This document shows, piece after piece, positions 44,994 to 55,458 of a stretch of 64,000 bases of DNA. Position 1 is the first letter of the stretch; the number at the start of each line of letters is the position of its first letter. The notes beneath the pieces are model-generated. The model had not been told where the DNA came from. It did not search any database and was given only the letters and a program-made list of their open reading frames with translations. The position numbers and the translations under genes were made by a program. This DNA comes from Dichetophora obliterata. Its lineage: Eukaryota; Arthropoda; Insecta; Diptera; Sciomyzidae. Location of the stretch: the NCBI GenBank assembly GCA_963920525.1, contig OY986436.1, positions 28,719,318 through 28,783,317 of the forward strand, in the 5' to 3' direction.

Positions 44994-45326
44994 AAAAAAT
45001 GGCCATTTCAGCCCTTGGAAGGACTTTGACCTAGCTTCTTTTGATCAATTCTGTTGTGCGTGTTATTAAATGTTTGTTCACAAATGACCGAGAACTGGAC
45101 CTACGTGTTTTATGCCGACTCCGAACGGCTTATGTGCTCAAGAAGTTTTGCATGGCAATTTTTTACTCTCTGAGGTTTGCCATTGTCTGCAGAGAGGTGA
45201 CGACCGAACAAAAAAATTAATTCAATTGAAAAAACTTTCTGTCTGAGCTGGAATTGAACCCGGGCTACCGCGGTTCTTCAGCTTAGGGGCCACGCAATCT
45301 ACCCACTAGGCTACTTTCGCCACCCA
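44994..45326 (-). mobile_element. tRNA-derived SINE, 333 bp, with 13-bp target duplication
   Basis: CCCGGGTGGCACC flanks the insertion (44981-44993 and 45327-45339). On the minus strand the head has TAGCCTAGTGGGTAGATTG (box A type) and, about 45 bp on, GGGTTCAATTCC (box B type), then GCTCAGACAGAAAGTTTTTT, TTCAATTGAATTAAT, CCTCTCTGCAGACAATGG, GCAAACCTCAGAGAG and CGGAGTCGGCATAAAAC. Such internal pol III promoters define tRNA-derived SINEs. Related copies are at 58160-58620 and inside elements A and B. It interrupts an arm of the foldback-like element, so it is younger than that arm. Confidence 0.88.
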
Positions 45327-45593
45327 CCCGGGTGGCACCTAGGTGGGTGAAATGTATCACCAGCTCCAATTAATTTTTATTGCCCAACAATTTCCTTAAC
45401 ACATCTGCCCCTATCTGGCACCCCTCTGCCACCTATGTTGAGCCACCACCCCTTCTACAAAAAAAAAACTAACAGTGCGAATTTATAAATACAATTAGTT
45501 ATTATCATGCTCTGAGGTGGTTAAATGCATTTATTTCATAAGTCAACGAAAAAAAGTAAGTAAATGAGTTTGAACAAAAAGCAAAAAAAAACT

Positions 45594-45930
45594 TAAATAA
45601 GTGTTTTTTTGTCGGTTGTTGGAAATTCTTTCCTGTAATTGGCGATGACTAAGAGCAAGTCTTGAAACTCGTCTTCATCCCGGCAGAAACACCCATTATA
45701 GTCATGCACCGTTTTTACACCTCTTGCTGCCGTATCATTTTGTACGATACCATTTTTGGACAATTTTGAGAGATTCTATATTGTCATCGAGATCATCCCA
45801 CACTGTCGGAGTTTGATTCAAGAAATCTTGTAATTAGCCAATACGAATGAAAAAATTAATCGTATTCGATTTGATGAAGTCACTTTAATGACGTCCTTGT
45901 TGACGTTTTTGAGTTTTATCGACAGTTTCA
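45594..45930 (-). pseudogene. C-terminal remnant of an unnamed transposon protein
   Basis: The minus strand reads FLNQTPTVWDDLDDNIESLK, then after a frameshift NDTAARGVKTVHDYNGCFCR, then DEDEFQDLLLVIANYRKEFP, and ends at a stop near 45594. From memory, a NDTAERGVKLIQDF..KDEEQ.Q.LLQVV...R string closes a widespread, unannotated multicopy family in arthropods and cnidarians. It sits in the centre of the foldback-like element and may be what is left of its autonomous gene. Confidence 0.5.
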
Positions 45931-46974
45931 AGCCTTGGTGTGGCGAAGAACTGTAAATGCAACAAACACCACTTTTAAAATAAGCGCATTTTGTAGGAAG
46001 GACCCAGAAGGGTGACAGATAGCTGGTGTGTTAAAAAAAAATGTTCAGGGTAAACAAATAATAGGACCTGGTCATACATTTCACCCCTCTAGGAGTCTAC
46101 AGGAGTCATACCATTTGAACCTTCGTGGGGGCCACTTCAAATCACCTATGCACTATTTTTCGAAATTTTCCTTAATTATTAATGTTTTTTGTAGGGAGGC
46201 TTCCAAAGGGGTTTCATATAAGGGTTGGATGGGTTAAAGAAATTGTTGGCAATAAAAGTAAATTGGAGTTGGTTACACATTTGACCAACCTAGGGGTCAC
46301 CCCGAGACAGTTACAGCGATTTTTTAAAAAAAGTGCACTTTAAATGGGGGACCCAGAGGGGTGACATATAGGGTGTTGGTATGTTTAATGGAAATGTTGA
46401 AGGTAAAAAAATAATAGGACCTGGTCATACATTTCACCCCTCTAGGAGTCTACAGCGTGTGAACTATGAACTATTTTTCGAAATTTTCCTGAATTTTTCA
46501 TGTTTATTGTAGGGGTTTCCAAAGGGGTGTCGGATAGGGGGTGAAGTGCCCTTTTTTAGGGTCACCCCGGGTGAGGTATTAACTATTTTCGGTAAATTTT
46601 TGCCAAATAACCCAACTTTGGGGCCATAATTTCTTTTGCAATAAAAATAACTTGGAGTTGGTCATATATTTGACCCACCTAGGGGCTACTCCGAGAAAAT
46701 TACAGCGATTTTTCAAAAAGTGCATATTGCATGGGGGTACCCAGAAGGGTGATAGATAGGGGGATGGTATGTTCGAAGGAAATGTTTGGGGGTAAAAAAT
46801 TGACCCTTTTTGGGGTTAAAAAAATTTTATGCAAAAATAACCCAAATTTGGTGCCGGCGCGGCAGGGGTTACCCCCATCCGATCGGGACCAAATTTTGGC
46901 TTAATCGTTTTTTGCGTAACCTTAAAAAAATTGGCCGTCAATATCGCAAAAACACGCATTAAAATTAGGCTAGT

Positions 46975-47540
46975 GTACAGTAAATTCAATTCCTCCTTCC
47001 AGTTGAAATAGCAAATTGCTTATTGTTATGCTACATGCTATGTTCATGGCTTTCGTAAGTTCACCCACCTGTCCTCTTAGAGGAATGCTATTCTAGTTTG
47101 TGACTTGTCTTCATATCTTAAAGAACTGTTTTATGACCACAACAGGAACTCTTTCTATCTCCATAAACTAATTCACACTAAAACACCGTCCTACCTATAT
47201 GACAAATAATAGTTTAAGTTATCTGAAAGAAGTCATATTCTGATTGTACCTTGACATTTTTCGTTAAACTCTTTGCACTTATTTTAATTTACACTATCAG
47301 ACTGTGCTCTTCCAAAAATTTTAGTGCACATTTTTTGTTCCAGATAAGCTCCAAAAGTACTAGGCCAATTTTTATAAAATTTTTTTAAAATATCATATTT
47401 GTGCCACAGCATCTGTTAGGGGTATTTTTTTCGAAGTTTTAATAACAGTATTTAATTAAAGTGCTTGTATATAAATTTACTTAGTTTTTATTGAACTTAC
47501 GCCTTCTTATTTCAATAAATATATAAATAAATAAAAAACA
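46975..47540 (+). mobile_element. LINE ORF2 C-terminal fragment
   Basis: A + frame reads CDLSSYLKELFYDHNRNSFY, LHKLIHTKTPSYLYDK, then a stop and FKLSERSH. This aligns with SYLEFGHCIFLHRIIYTRSP of the fragment at 22.4-23.15 kb. It ends in AATAAATATATAAATAAATA near 47514-47535. Confidence 0.75.
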
Positions 47541-48293
47541 AATGAAGATTTTAGTCAGTACTGTTTTATTAAAATATGATTCGAAATTAAAATTAAAATT
47601 ATATGAACATTTCTATAGAAATGTCAAAAGTGACCAACAAAGTAAAACTCATTTATTACATTCATCATTATTATTTTATTAATTTAAGCAATTAAAGCAT
47701 TGACCATGATGATCAAATCGTCTACACTGTTTTACAATTGTAGTTTTTCTTTTTCGTAAATGTTTATTAAATATTTAACATTTTTTTTTTAATAAAATGG
47801 AAGGCATTGGCTAAAGATAATGAAAAAAACAAAATTAATAAAAAATAATACAATACATAATTACCTTACTACTTAATAACTTAATTACCAATTAAACTAC
47901 AACGGAATTTTAATTAACGAAATGCCAGTAATTTCACGTCAGATCAAAAAGAATAATAAAAAAAACGAGAAAATTTTTAAATTTGGTCACATGGAAAATT
48001 AACTTATACTATTTTAAATCTTTCTAAAAAAAGTTGTATAAAAAAGTATTACCCAATTCACAGAGTTTTGCATTCCAACATTGTAATCCAAGTAAAAAAT
48101 CAGGTCTGTTTTTTGTAACGCAACGTCAGTACATATTTTTGCTTATATTTTTAAATCCTTTGCTTATAAAAATACTGGCCTATAAAAAATTGCTAAGATT
48201 CCAAGAAGAAACAATATAAAACATAAACGAAAATTAATCTACCTAGTCATATTTACCCAGAAAAAAAACGGGGCTTCAACCCAAATCAAAACT
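47541..48293. other. AT-rich intron stretch
   Basis: 47690-47810 is an inverted, shortened copy of the interspersed repeat at 13075 and 57335 (TTGACCATGATGATCAAATC, TTTTCGTAAATGTTTA). Nothing else is recognised. Confidence 0.45.
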
Positions 48294-48305
48294 ATAAGAT
48301 AAATT

Positions 48306-51288
48306 ATAGTGGCTCGCCCAAAAATCCGTTCTTTAGCCTACAAGCAAATCTCAACTGCGAAGGAGTTAGACTCTTCAGTGGAGGCCCTAGAGCAAACCAT
48401 GCAGGTTGCCTTTAGAGTCTCATGTCCCATTAGCAGGGGCAAGAAGAAATCTCTTCCTTCGTGGTGGAGCAAAGATTTATCCGACCTTAGGAAAAGGGTT
48501 AGGAAAACTTTCAACTCGTGTCACAGACAGTGTCTTTGGCAACCATACAGAGACATCCTCAAAACCTACAAGAAAGCAATTCGAGACGCGAAAAAGCATT
48601 CTTGGCAGGAATACACCCAATCGATCGACAATATAAAAGAATCGGCAAGACTAAGCAAAATTCTATCCAAAGAAAGCACCAGTCCATCTTTCATTCGGAA
48701 AGACGATGGTACGTGGACAGAATCTACCAATGAATCCCTGGAACACTTACTCAACACACACTTTCCCGGCTGCAGGAGCAACTGCAATGAGAACTTAGGT
48801 ATAGAATCACCTGAGGCAACTGCGGCGGTTCCGACTGGCTCCTTTATCTCAATGGAAAGGGTTATCTGGGCCTTAAGCAGCTTCTCTCCATACAAATCCC
48901 CAGGTCCCGATGGCATACTTCCAATAATGTTGCAGAAACTACAAGATGTAGTTGCACCTATTCTACTCTTTATCTTCACTAAGTGTCTTTGCCTTAACTA
49001 CACTCCAAGGAGCTGGAGAAGAGTTAAGGTAATATTTATACTCAAAGCTGGGAGGAGAGGTCACGAATCAGCCAAGGATTTTAGACCAATAAGCCTCACA
49101 TCATTCGCACTGAAAACCCTAGAGCGTGTACTGGATATTCATCTCAGGGACGTTCTAAAGGGAGCTAACATATCCAACGCCCAACACGCATACCTCAAGG
49201 GCAGATCCACAGATACCGCCCTACACGAGGTTATTACCACCATTGAAAGATCAATATACTTTAAACAATACACTCTTGCGGCCTTCTTAGACATTGAAGG
49301 GGCTTTTAACAATATTCATACTAGGGCCATTTTTGATTCTCTTACCAACCTTGGCGTACAAGCACCGGTAAGAAACTGGATAGTCTCAATGCTCAGAAAC
49401 AGAATAATCCAGGCAGACCTGGGTGGCTGCCAACTCACAAGATTTGTCAGTAGGGGTACTCCGCAAGGAGGAGTAATCTCCCCCCTACTCTGGCTCATCG
49501 CCATGAATGAATTTCTTAATACACTAAATTGCAATGGGGTCAAAGTGGTGGCTTTTGCGGATGACGTGGTTGTTATGGTGTCAGGACTGTTCCCCTCTAC
49601 GCTCAGTGAGCTAATGGAGGTTGCTTTGGGAAAACTCAGTGTCTGGGCTGCCAGGTGCGGCCTAGGAGTTAACCCTAGCAAGACGGAACTGATGTTATTC
49701 ACCACAAAAACCAAAGCGCCACAATTTGTCCTTCCAAAGCTCAATAACCAACCTCTTACACTATCCAGTAGCGCAAAATACCTAGGTGTCATTCTGGATC
49801 CTAAGCTAAGCTGGAAAACTAACATCGAACAAAGGGTCAAGAAGGCCTGTATAGCCTTCTACGCCTGCAAAAAAACCTTTGGTAGAAAATGGGGTCTTCA
49901 ACCAAAAATGCTCTTATGGCTATACACAGCAGTAGTGCGACCCATCTTGGCGTATGGTTCACTAGTATGGTGGCCTGCACTGAATAAAGCATACAACACA
50001 ACTAAACTAGCTCGGATCCAGCGATCCGCATGCGTAGGTATCACGGGGGGTATCCGCTCATGCCCCACTGATGCACTTAATGTCCTGACACATTTACTCC
50101 CCATAGATTTACACATTAAGCTTACCGCAACAAACAGTGCAGTCAGACTCAGAGAGTCGTACAACTGGCGAAATAGACCATATGGACACAGCAACATTCT
50201 TAATCCGCTACCTCGGGAACTGCTTCCTGGAAAAACGGACTACGACACCCCCAAACTCGACTTCACGAAATCCTTTACAACCAAGTTTCCCACCAGGGTG
50301 GAATGGCGCAATGGGGGAATTGATCTAGCCTTCGATGTGTCCTTTTACACGGATGGCTCCAAGATGGAGTGCGGAGTGGGAGCGGGCATATACTCTGAGA
50401 AACTGGGGGTGGCGGACTCGTTTCGTCTACCAAACTCAGCCAGCGTCTTTCAGGCCGAGCTTTTTGCGATAAGAGAAGCTTGTCGCACCTTAAGGAGAGC
50501 TAATACCAACCACCTTAACGCAGCTATTCTGACGGATAGCCAAGCTGCCGTTAAATCTTTAGCTGCGATCAGTACCAACTCCAAACTGGTAAGGCAGTGT
50601 AAGGATGAACTGGCCCGGCTAAGTCACCAACTTAGCATTACCATAATCTGGGTTCCCGGCTACATTTATGGTAATGAAAAGGCGGATGAATTGGCCAGGC
50701 GGGGTTCTTCCCTTGACGTTTCCAGAGCGGAACCAGTCGAAGTTCCTTTGAACACAGTCAAGGGAGGAATTCGTTCTTACTACTTAACCTTAGCCGGTCG
50801 TAGATGGAGAGAACTACCAACCTGCAGCACATCAAGAAAAATATGGCCCCTCTACAATATAGGCAGAACTCAACAGTTGCTATCAAAGCCCCGGAGCGAC
50901 ATAGCCAGATTAACGGCTATTATTACGGGTCACTGGTGCATCGGAGTTCATGCCGAGAGAATCGGACTACCTTTCAACACCCACTGTCGCAGCTGCGATG
51001 ACCCAAATGAAAAAGAAACACTAACACACTTTCTGTGCACCTGCCCGGCCCTGGCCAGGTCCAGACTAGCAACGCTTGGCAGGCCCTTCCTCAGCAACCT
51101 AGAGGAACTCTCAACAACAAAAATCAACAATCCCCTAACGTTCATCAATCGCACCGGATGGTTATAACCTAGCAGTGCGCTGCCCAGCCAACCAACAGAA
51201 ACACGAGGTTATGGTATCAAAACGGCTCACTAGAGCTACTTGGATCCTGCTTGCATGTAGAGTCACCATCTAAACCAACCAACCAACC
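48306..51288 (+). mobile_element. 5'-truncated LOA-like LINE with 12-bp target duplication
   Basis: The element body is bordered by ATAAGATAAATT at 48294-48305 and 51289-51300, a perfect 12-bp target-site duplication. It starts inside ORF2, so ORF1 and the endonuclease are lost by 5' truncation. The 3' UTR after the stop at 51167 is about 120 bp and ends in an (AACC)n tail. The base composition is far less AT-rich than the surroundings, as usual for a recently arrived LINE. The whole coding part is open. Confidence 0.95.
48309..51167 (+). CDS. LOA-like reverse transcriptase with RNase H and zinc knuckle (partial ORF2)
   Basis: 952 codons, open to TAA 51167. There is no true start: the frame enters from the truncated 5' side, and the first codon here is GTG. 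Residues about 1-220 are the linker and RT N-terminal extension (ALSSFSPYKSPGPDGI). The RT core has KDFRPISLTSFALKTLERVL, AFLDIEGAFNNI, GTPQGGVISPLLW (about 381) and the catalytic FADD (about 416-419), then KYLGVILDPKLSW and RPILAYGSLVWWPAL in the thumb. An RNase H domain follows (FYTDGSKMECGVGAG at about 680, FQAELFAIREAC, LTDSQAAVKSL, ADELARRG), with catalytic Asp and Glu residues present. A C-terminal CxxC..H....C knuckle (CRSCDD..LTHFLCTC) closes it. RNase H plus RT of this type points to the LOA/I group. Confidence 0.93.
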   Translation: MARPKIRSLAYKQISTAKELDSSVEALEQTMQVAFRVSCPISRGKKKSLPSWWSKDLSDLRKRVRKTFNSCHRQCLWQPYRDILKTYKKAIRDAKKHSWQEYTQSIDNIKESARLSKILSKESTSPSFIRKDDGTWTESTNESLEHLLNTHFPGCRSNCNENLGIESPEATAAVPTGSFISMERVIWALSSFSPYKSPGPDGILPIMLQKLQDVVAPILLFIFTKCLCLNYTPRSWRRVKVIFILKAGRRGHESAKDFRPISLTSFALKTLERVLDIHLRDVLKGANISNAQHAYLKGRSTDTALHEVITTIERSIYFKQYTLAAFLDIEGAFNNIHTRAIFDSLTNLGVQAPVRNWIVSMLRNRIIQADLGGCQLTRFVSRGTPQGGVISPLLWLIAMNEFLNTLNCNGVKVVAFADDVVVMVSGLFPSTLSELMEVALGKLSVWAARCGLGVNPSKTELMLFTTKTKAPQFVLPKLNNQPLTLSSSAKYLGVILDPKLSWKTNIEQRVKKACIAFYACKKTFGRKWGLQPKMLLWLYTAVVRPILAYGSLVWWPALNKAYNTTKLARIQRSACVGITGGIRSCPTDALNVLTHLLPIDLHIKLTATNSAVRLRESYNWRNRPYGHSNILNPLPRELLPGKTDYDTPKLDFTKSFTTKFPTRVEWRNGGIDLAFDVSFYTDGSKMECGVGAGIYSEKLGVADSFRLPNSASVFQAELFAIREACRTLRRANTNHLNAAILTDSQAAVKSLAAISTNSKLVRQCKDELARLSHQLSITIIWVPGYIYGNEKADELARRGSSLDVSRAEPVEVPLNTVKGGIRSYYLTLAGRRWRELPTCSTSRKIWPLYNIGRTQQLLSKPRSDIARLTAIITGHWCIGVHAERIGLPFNTHCRSCDDPNEKETLTHFLCTCPALARSRLATLGRPFLSNLEELSTTKINNPLTFINRTGWL

Positions 51289-51300
51289 ATAAGATAAATT

Positions 51301-52055
51301 CGACAATTCAAGTATGTACTAAGTAGGGAGTCCAATATCGAAAGCTTTTCTCTATCCCGGGATTATCGGGATTGAAAAACTCAATTAGTTCGGTATTGTT
51401 CGGATAAGTTCGGTATTGAAAACTTTAAGAAGTAAAAATTTAAAAAGTTTTTAAACAATTTTTGTATTATCATTACTTGAAACTAAAAAAATGTTTATTA
51501 TTGCATTTATAAAGTAACAAAAATAAAGCACATTAACGGTATTCACAATTGCTTTGTTTTCAGTGCAGTTAAAAAACCCCGTGGTAGTGTTACCACACTT
51601 TACAGAGCGGTTCTTATATTTTTTTTTATATGAAATCTCTAAAAACCAAAAGTGTGGTAATTTTAAGATGTGATATGTTTAACGAACGTGATTTTTAACG
51701 TCCCACAAACAACTGATCGGTTCCCAGTTATTTTCTAATTGCAAAATTGCAAGTCCTTCTTTTTTATGCAATAAATATATTGCAATAAAATATATCAAAT
51801 TGGATAGTAAATTTATTTGCATAGTAACGAAAAGCTATAGTAGAAGGTTCCAAAACACAAATTCTATTTAAAGGGGTGCTCATAATTGTGGCTTTCAACT
51901 ATGGCAAAAAAACCACAATACCACGATACCACACAATTTTGAATACCCTTATTTTTAATAAACATGAAAAGTTTAAATAATATTAATGACTAGCAAATTG
52001 TATTAATTTGGGGAACAAAAATTATAAATAAATAAAATTCAGAACAGCTTTAAGT
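51301..52055. other. Intron stretch, possible degenerate elements
   Basis: AAGTTCGGTATTG is repeated near 51389 and 51410, with a TCCCGGGATTATCGGGATTG motif near 51356. AGTGTTACCACACTT at 51586 and AAAAGTGTGGTAATTTT at 51648 form an inverted pair. No gene. Confidence 0.35.
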
Positions 52056-52060
52056 ATTAT

Positions 52061-52426
52061 CCCAGTAGCGGATGGAATATATTCCGAATATATGAAGCAT
52101 CAATTACCTTGTAATGACCACTACTTCCGACTATATTACCTTACTATGCATAAAAGGCCTTACATTCAACATTGAATGAGACAGGAGGTAAGTGATCGCC
52201 TCCCTTCAGCATTACCTTGAAGTTATGGAGTAACATACTACTTGTATTAAGTTATAAAAATCACTGCATTACTTTTCCTTGTATGCTACATTACAGGTAA
52301 TGAGGTATGAGTTAATTACTTCTGCTATATGCAGACGCATTACTTTTTGAAAAAAGTAATGCTTCCTCACCTGGTAATTTATTCTGTATTAGTTCTATGG
52401 TAGCCACTGGCAAATCCGCTGCTGGG
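52061..52426. mobile_element. MITE with CCCAG(T/C)AGCGGAT ends and ATTAT duplication
   Basis: The terminal repeats CCCAGTAGCGGAT (left) and CCCAGCAGCGGAT (right, in reverse) are bordered by ATTAT at 52056-52060 and 52427-52431. The interior is rich in GTAATG/CATTAC motifs. 366 bp, non-coding. The superfamily was not determined. Confidence 0.85.
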
Positions 52427-52431
52427 ATTAT

Positions 52432-54604
52432 TTATATGTTAAACATTTTTTTTAGACACCGTCTTTATGTCTTTTTGTGTTTAAGGCAAATTAAGGTTGG
52501 ACTTAAGACTTGCTTTCTGTCTTAGGATGTCTCTCTTTCTGTCGCAGGGATATACTGCGCTTTTTTGAAGACTCTTTTAAAACATGTATTACCTTGAACC
52601 AGTTATTTATGACGCGCTCAAACCAAAAAAGAAACGTACCAATACAACATTTAAATGTAGTATATATATATATCATTGATTTTTGATTTCATTGATGATG
52701 ACATCAATTTAATTTCATTTCATTATTATAACTTCCTTACAGTTTGTCCGCACAGGCTAATGTTTTCTTCCCGAGAAATGAGATTTTTGTGATTTTTGAA
52801 GAATTCTTACGGTTTCGTTTTTTTCGTGTACATACTTTCATTTGTGCTTTAAGGACTTTGTTGCTATGATACAATCTGATGTTACTCATTTTTTAAATAC
52901 TTTCGAGCCATATTTTCTTTTGAACTTTCGTTCTCAGCTTTACGAAATAGGTTTTACCATTCTGTCTGCTTTCGTTTAGCTAATGCTTCAGTTTCTTTAA
53001 CTGTCAGTGTTTTCATGGATGGTGTTTTTTATTATTTCTTTTTCTTATCAATGTTGTTGTGCTTTGTATATAAAACATTTAATAATGATTTCTCAGGCCT
53101 TTGCTGTGATATCCTTGTTAGTCCTTTGCCAACGTTGTCTATTATTATGTTGAACTGTTGTTGTTGTTGTTGTTGTTGTTTTTGGTGTTCTTGGTGTTGT
53201 CATTATTTTTGTAGCCGTAGCTGCTGCTGTTGATGTCACATTGTTCTTGTTGCTGTGGTTGCTATTATTATTATTATCATCATCTTTACTGCTGCTGCTG
53301 TTGTTCCTGCCTCTGTCTTATCTCTGTGACATAAAGCGTTTAAAATAATTAAAATGTTTCGTGCCACATTAAATACACTCTCTGCCACAACAAACAAAAG
53401 GATTTCTATGGGCCCCTTTTATATTTGATCCCTTTTATTTGCTTTGTTTATTTTTGTCAAGCAGTACTGAAAATCAAATACGCTTTAGTGCCCGAAGAGG
53501 AACAACGAACAACAGCAACAACGACAAAAAAAAACCATAAAACAAAACACCAAAAATATGGCCGCAATTGCATTTGTGTATGTGTGTTCGGTGGTAATTT
53601 AAGTAAATCATTAAAAGAAAGAAATCCTCACAAATTGGGGTTAAGTATTTCAGTTCGGCGCAGTAGTTTTTCTTTGCACAGCTTCTTCTTTACATTTCAT
53701 TACTTCCTTTGTTGGTTCAGTCTATGTGTATGTGTATGTGTATGTGTGAGTGTGCTGATAATTTTCGATGCTGCTGCTGCTGTGGTGTTTATTGCGTTGC
53801 AATCTCTAATGTCGCAGGAGCAGAAAGTTAAAAAAAAATATATAATCACAATAATTTCATCTGAGAAAACAATAGCCGAACAGCTGTCGTTTGAATCGCT
53901 CCTGTGCGTGACAAATCGCAGGAATATTACACAGCAAGTGTGTGTGTGCGGGGGCGTTAAGCAACTAGGTAAATATAGGGGCAGTAAGTGCTTGTGGCTT
54001 ATCTACTAAGAGATTCGAACCAGATCTTAGCAATTAAAGAGATTTGTAGAGTTGCGGCAAGTTTTTGAGGAAGCACCTTATTTTAATGCATACCTGATAT
54101 TTACGACATTGTTTTCCACTTGCCTTGATCTTAAAAAAGGGACATTTCACGTCAAGCGGGCCACGAAAATAATGTCATATTCTGGATTTTGTTTATATTT
54201 GGACTAATTGTACCTCTATATAACCTGAATCCATATACATCATTATTTATTTTTATCAAGCCCAATTGCTAGCTTATAAGCCTTTAAAGTATTAAAGAAA
54301 TTATTAGAAGGGATTTTTAAAGCTTTTACTGCTATTATCCAAAAAGATGAAAAAGAAGGCATATATTGTTGTTTTTTTTTTGAGCAAATTAAATGTTCCG
54401 TTTAACAAATTTGAAGGAATTTTTTAAAACCCAAGCGAATAATATGAATATGAATGAATGAAAAGCTAAATCTATTTTTAACTGATCTGGTTAGTGGTGT
54501 GGTAAAGAGTTACAGCAAGCAGGTCGCCAGTGCATAAATAATCAATAAAAATGGGAGAGTTATATATCTATTAAAAGGAAACTGGAGAAAAAAGAAATTT
54601 GATT
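52432..54604 (+). other. Repeat-poor intron stretch
   Basis: No transposon recognised. There is a (TTG)n tract at about 53156-53181, CTGCTGCTG tracts near 53220, 53290 and 53770, and a TATGTGTATGTGTATGTG run near 53713. The open frame 53425-54009 runs through these simple repeats, has no domain, and is not convincing as a gene. The region may preserve ancestral intron. Confidence 0.4.
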
Positions 54605-55458
54605 GCCGTAACCACGGTTGCCACTTTTGTGCTACAATTGTACCAACATTGGTACATATATTTTAACTTGGTACCTTGGTACATTATTTTTCGAGTTGAT
54701 GCATTTTAAAAAAAGTTTAGTGGAACTTGCATTGTATTAAGTTCTGAAAGTTGAAAGTCGACATGTGTTTTTTGTCATATATATTAAAATCACATTTTAT
54801 GAGACATTTTTTGAGACTTGAGGATTTTTTGTGAGAATTGCCACTAAAGCAGAAAAATATCTCCAATCAGAAAAATGTTCTTATAGCCAAAAATATTCTA
54901 AAACAAATTAAAGACAAGATATTTTAAGGTAGAGAAGGTCTGAATAGTTTGAAAATAACATCTTGACAAGTTATGTCAGAAAATAAAATTTCTTTATTCC
55001 CATAATTCAAGAATGCAAGAATTGGGAGAAATTTTTTTTTATGATTTTATCAATTTTGTAAATAGTCTGATGTGCCTTCCGCATAGTTCAGCAACTGCTG
55101 AACCAATTTTTTTTTATTTTAGCCTGATTAAAACTAAGCCTCGAAAAAAATTAGAATATAAGTGACTTAACAACATAAAGCTCTCTTAAAAAATTGTGTG
55201 TCGAACGCAATGAATCTCATTATATTTGGCCAGCAAAAGAACTATTATAATGCATATATTATTCTTTTAATATCGTATAACATAACTTAATTTTTTTGGT
55301 ATGCACACGAATATACGAATATGCAACACGAACACCAGTACAGAAAATTCAAAGTGTTTAACGTAGACACCTGCCGTGTAGGCTTAGTTCTACGAAGCTC
55401 CATAGCGTGGGACCGAAATATTGCGTCGGCCAACGCCCCTTTGAGGATTTAAAGGTAA

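Larger units (their letters stand above)
44143..46923. mobile_element. Foldback-like element with modular inverted arms
   Basis: The ends AAGGTTATG and, in reverse, AAGGTTACGC are followed on both sides by AAAAAA(T/C)GATT(G/A)AGCC, AAAATTTGGT and CCGATCGGAT. Each arm (left 44143-45480 including a SINE, right about 45960-46923) is built of alternating modules. Module A has GACC.GGTCCTATTATTT, AACATTTCCTTCGAACATA and CTATCTGTCACCCTTCTGGG. Module B has ACCAACTCCAATTTATTTTT, CCCCTATCTGACACCCCT and CCTACAAAAAACATTAA. The A+B pair is about 300 bp and the arms are mutual inversions. The centre (45480-45960) has a transposon-protein remnant. The design recalls Drosophila FB elements. No target duplication was identified. 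Confidence 0.8.

Noticed and set aside
53425..54009. 194-codon + frame
   Set aside because: It passes through CTGCTG and TATGTG simple repeats, its translation is dominated by Cys/Val/Ser runs from them, and no domain is recognisable.
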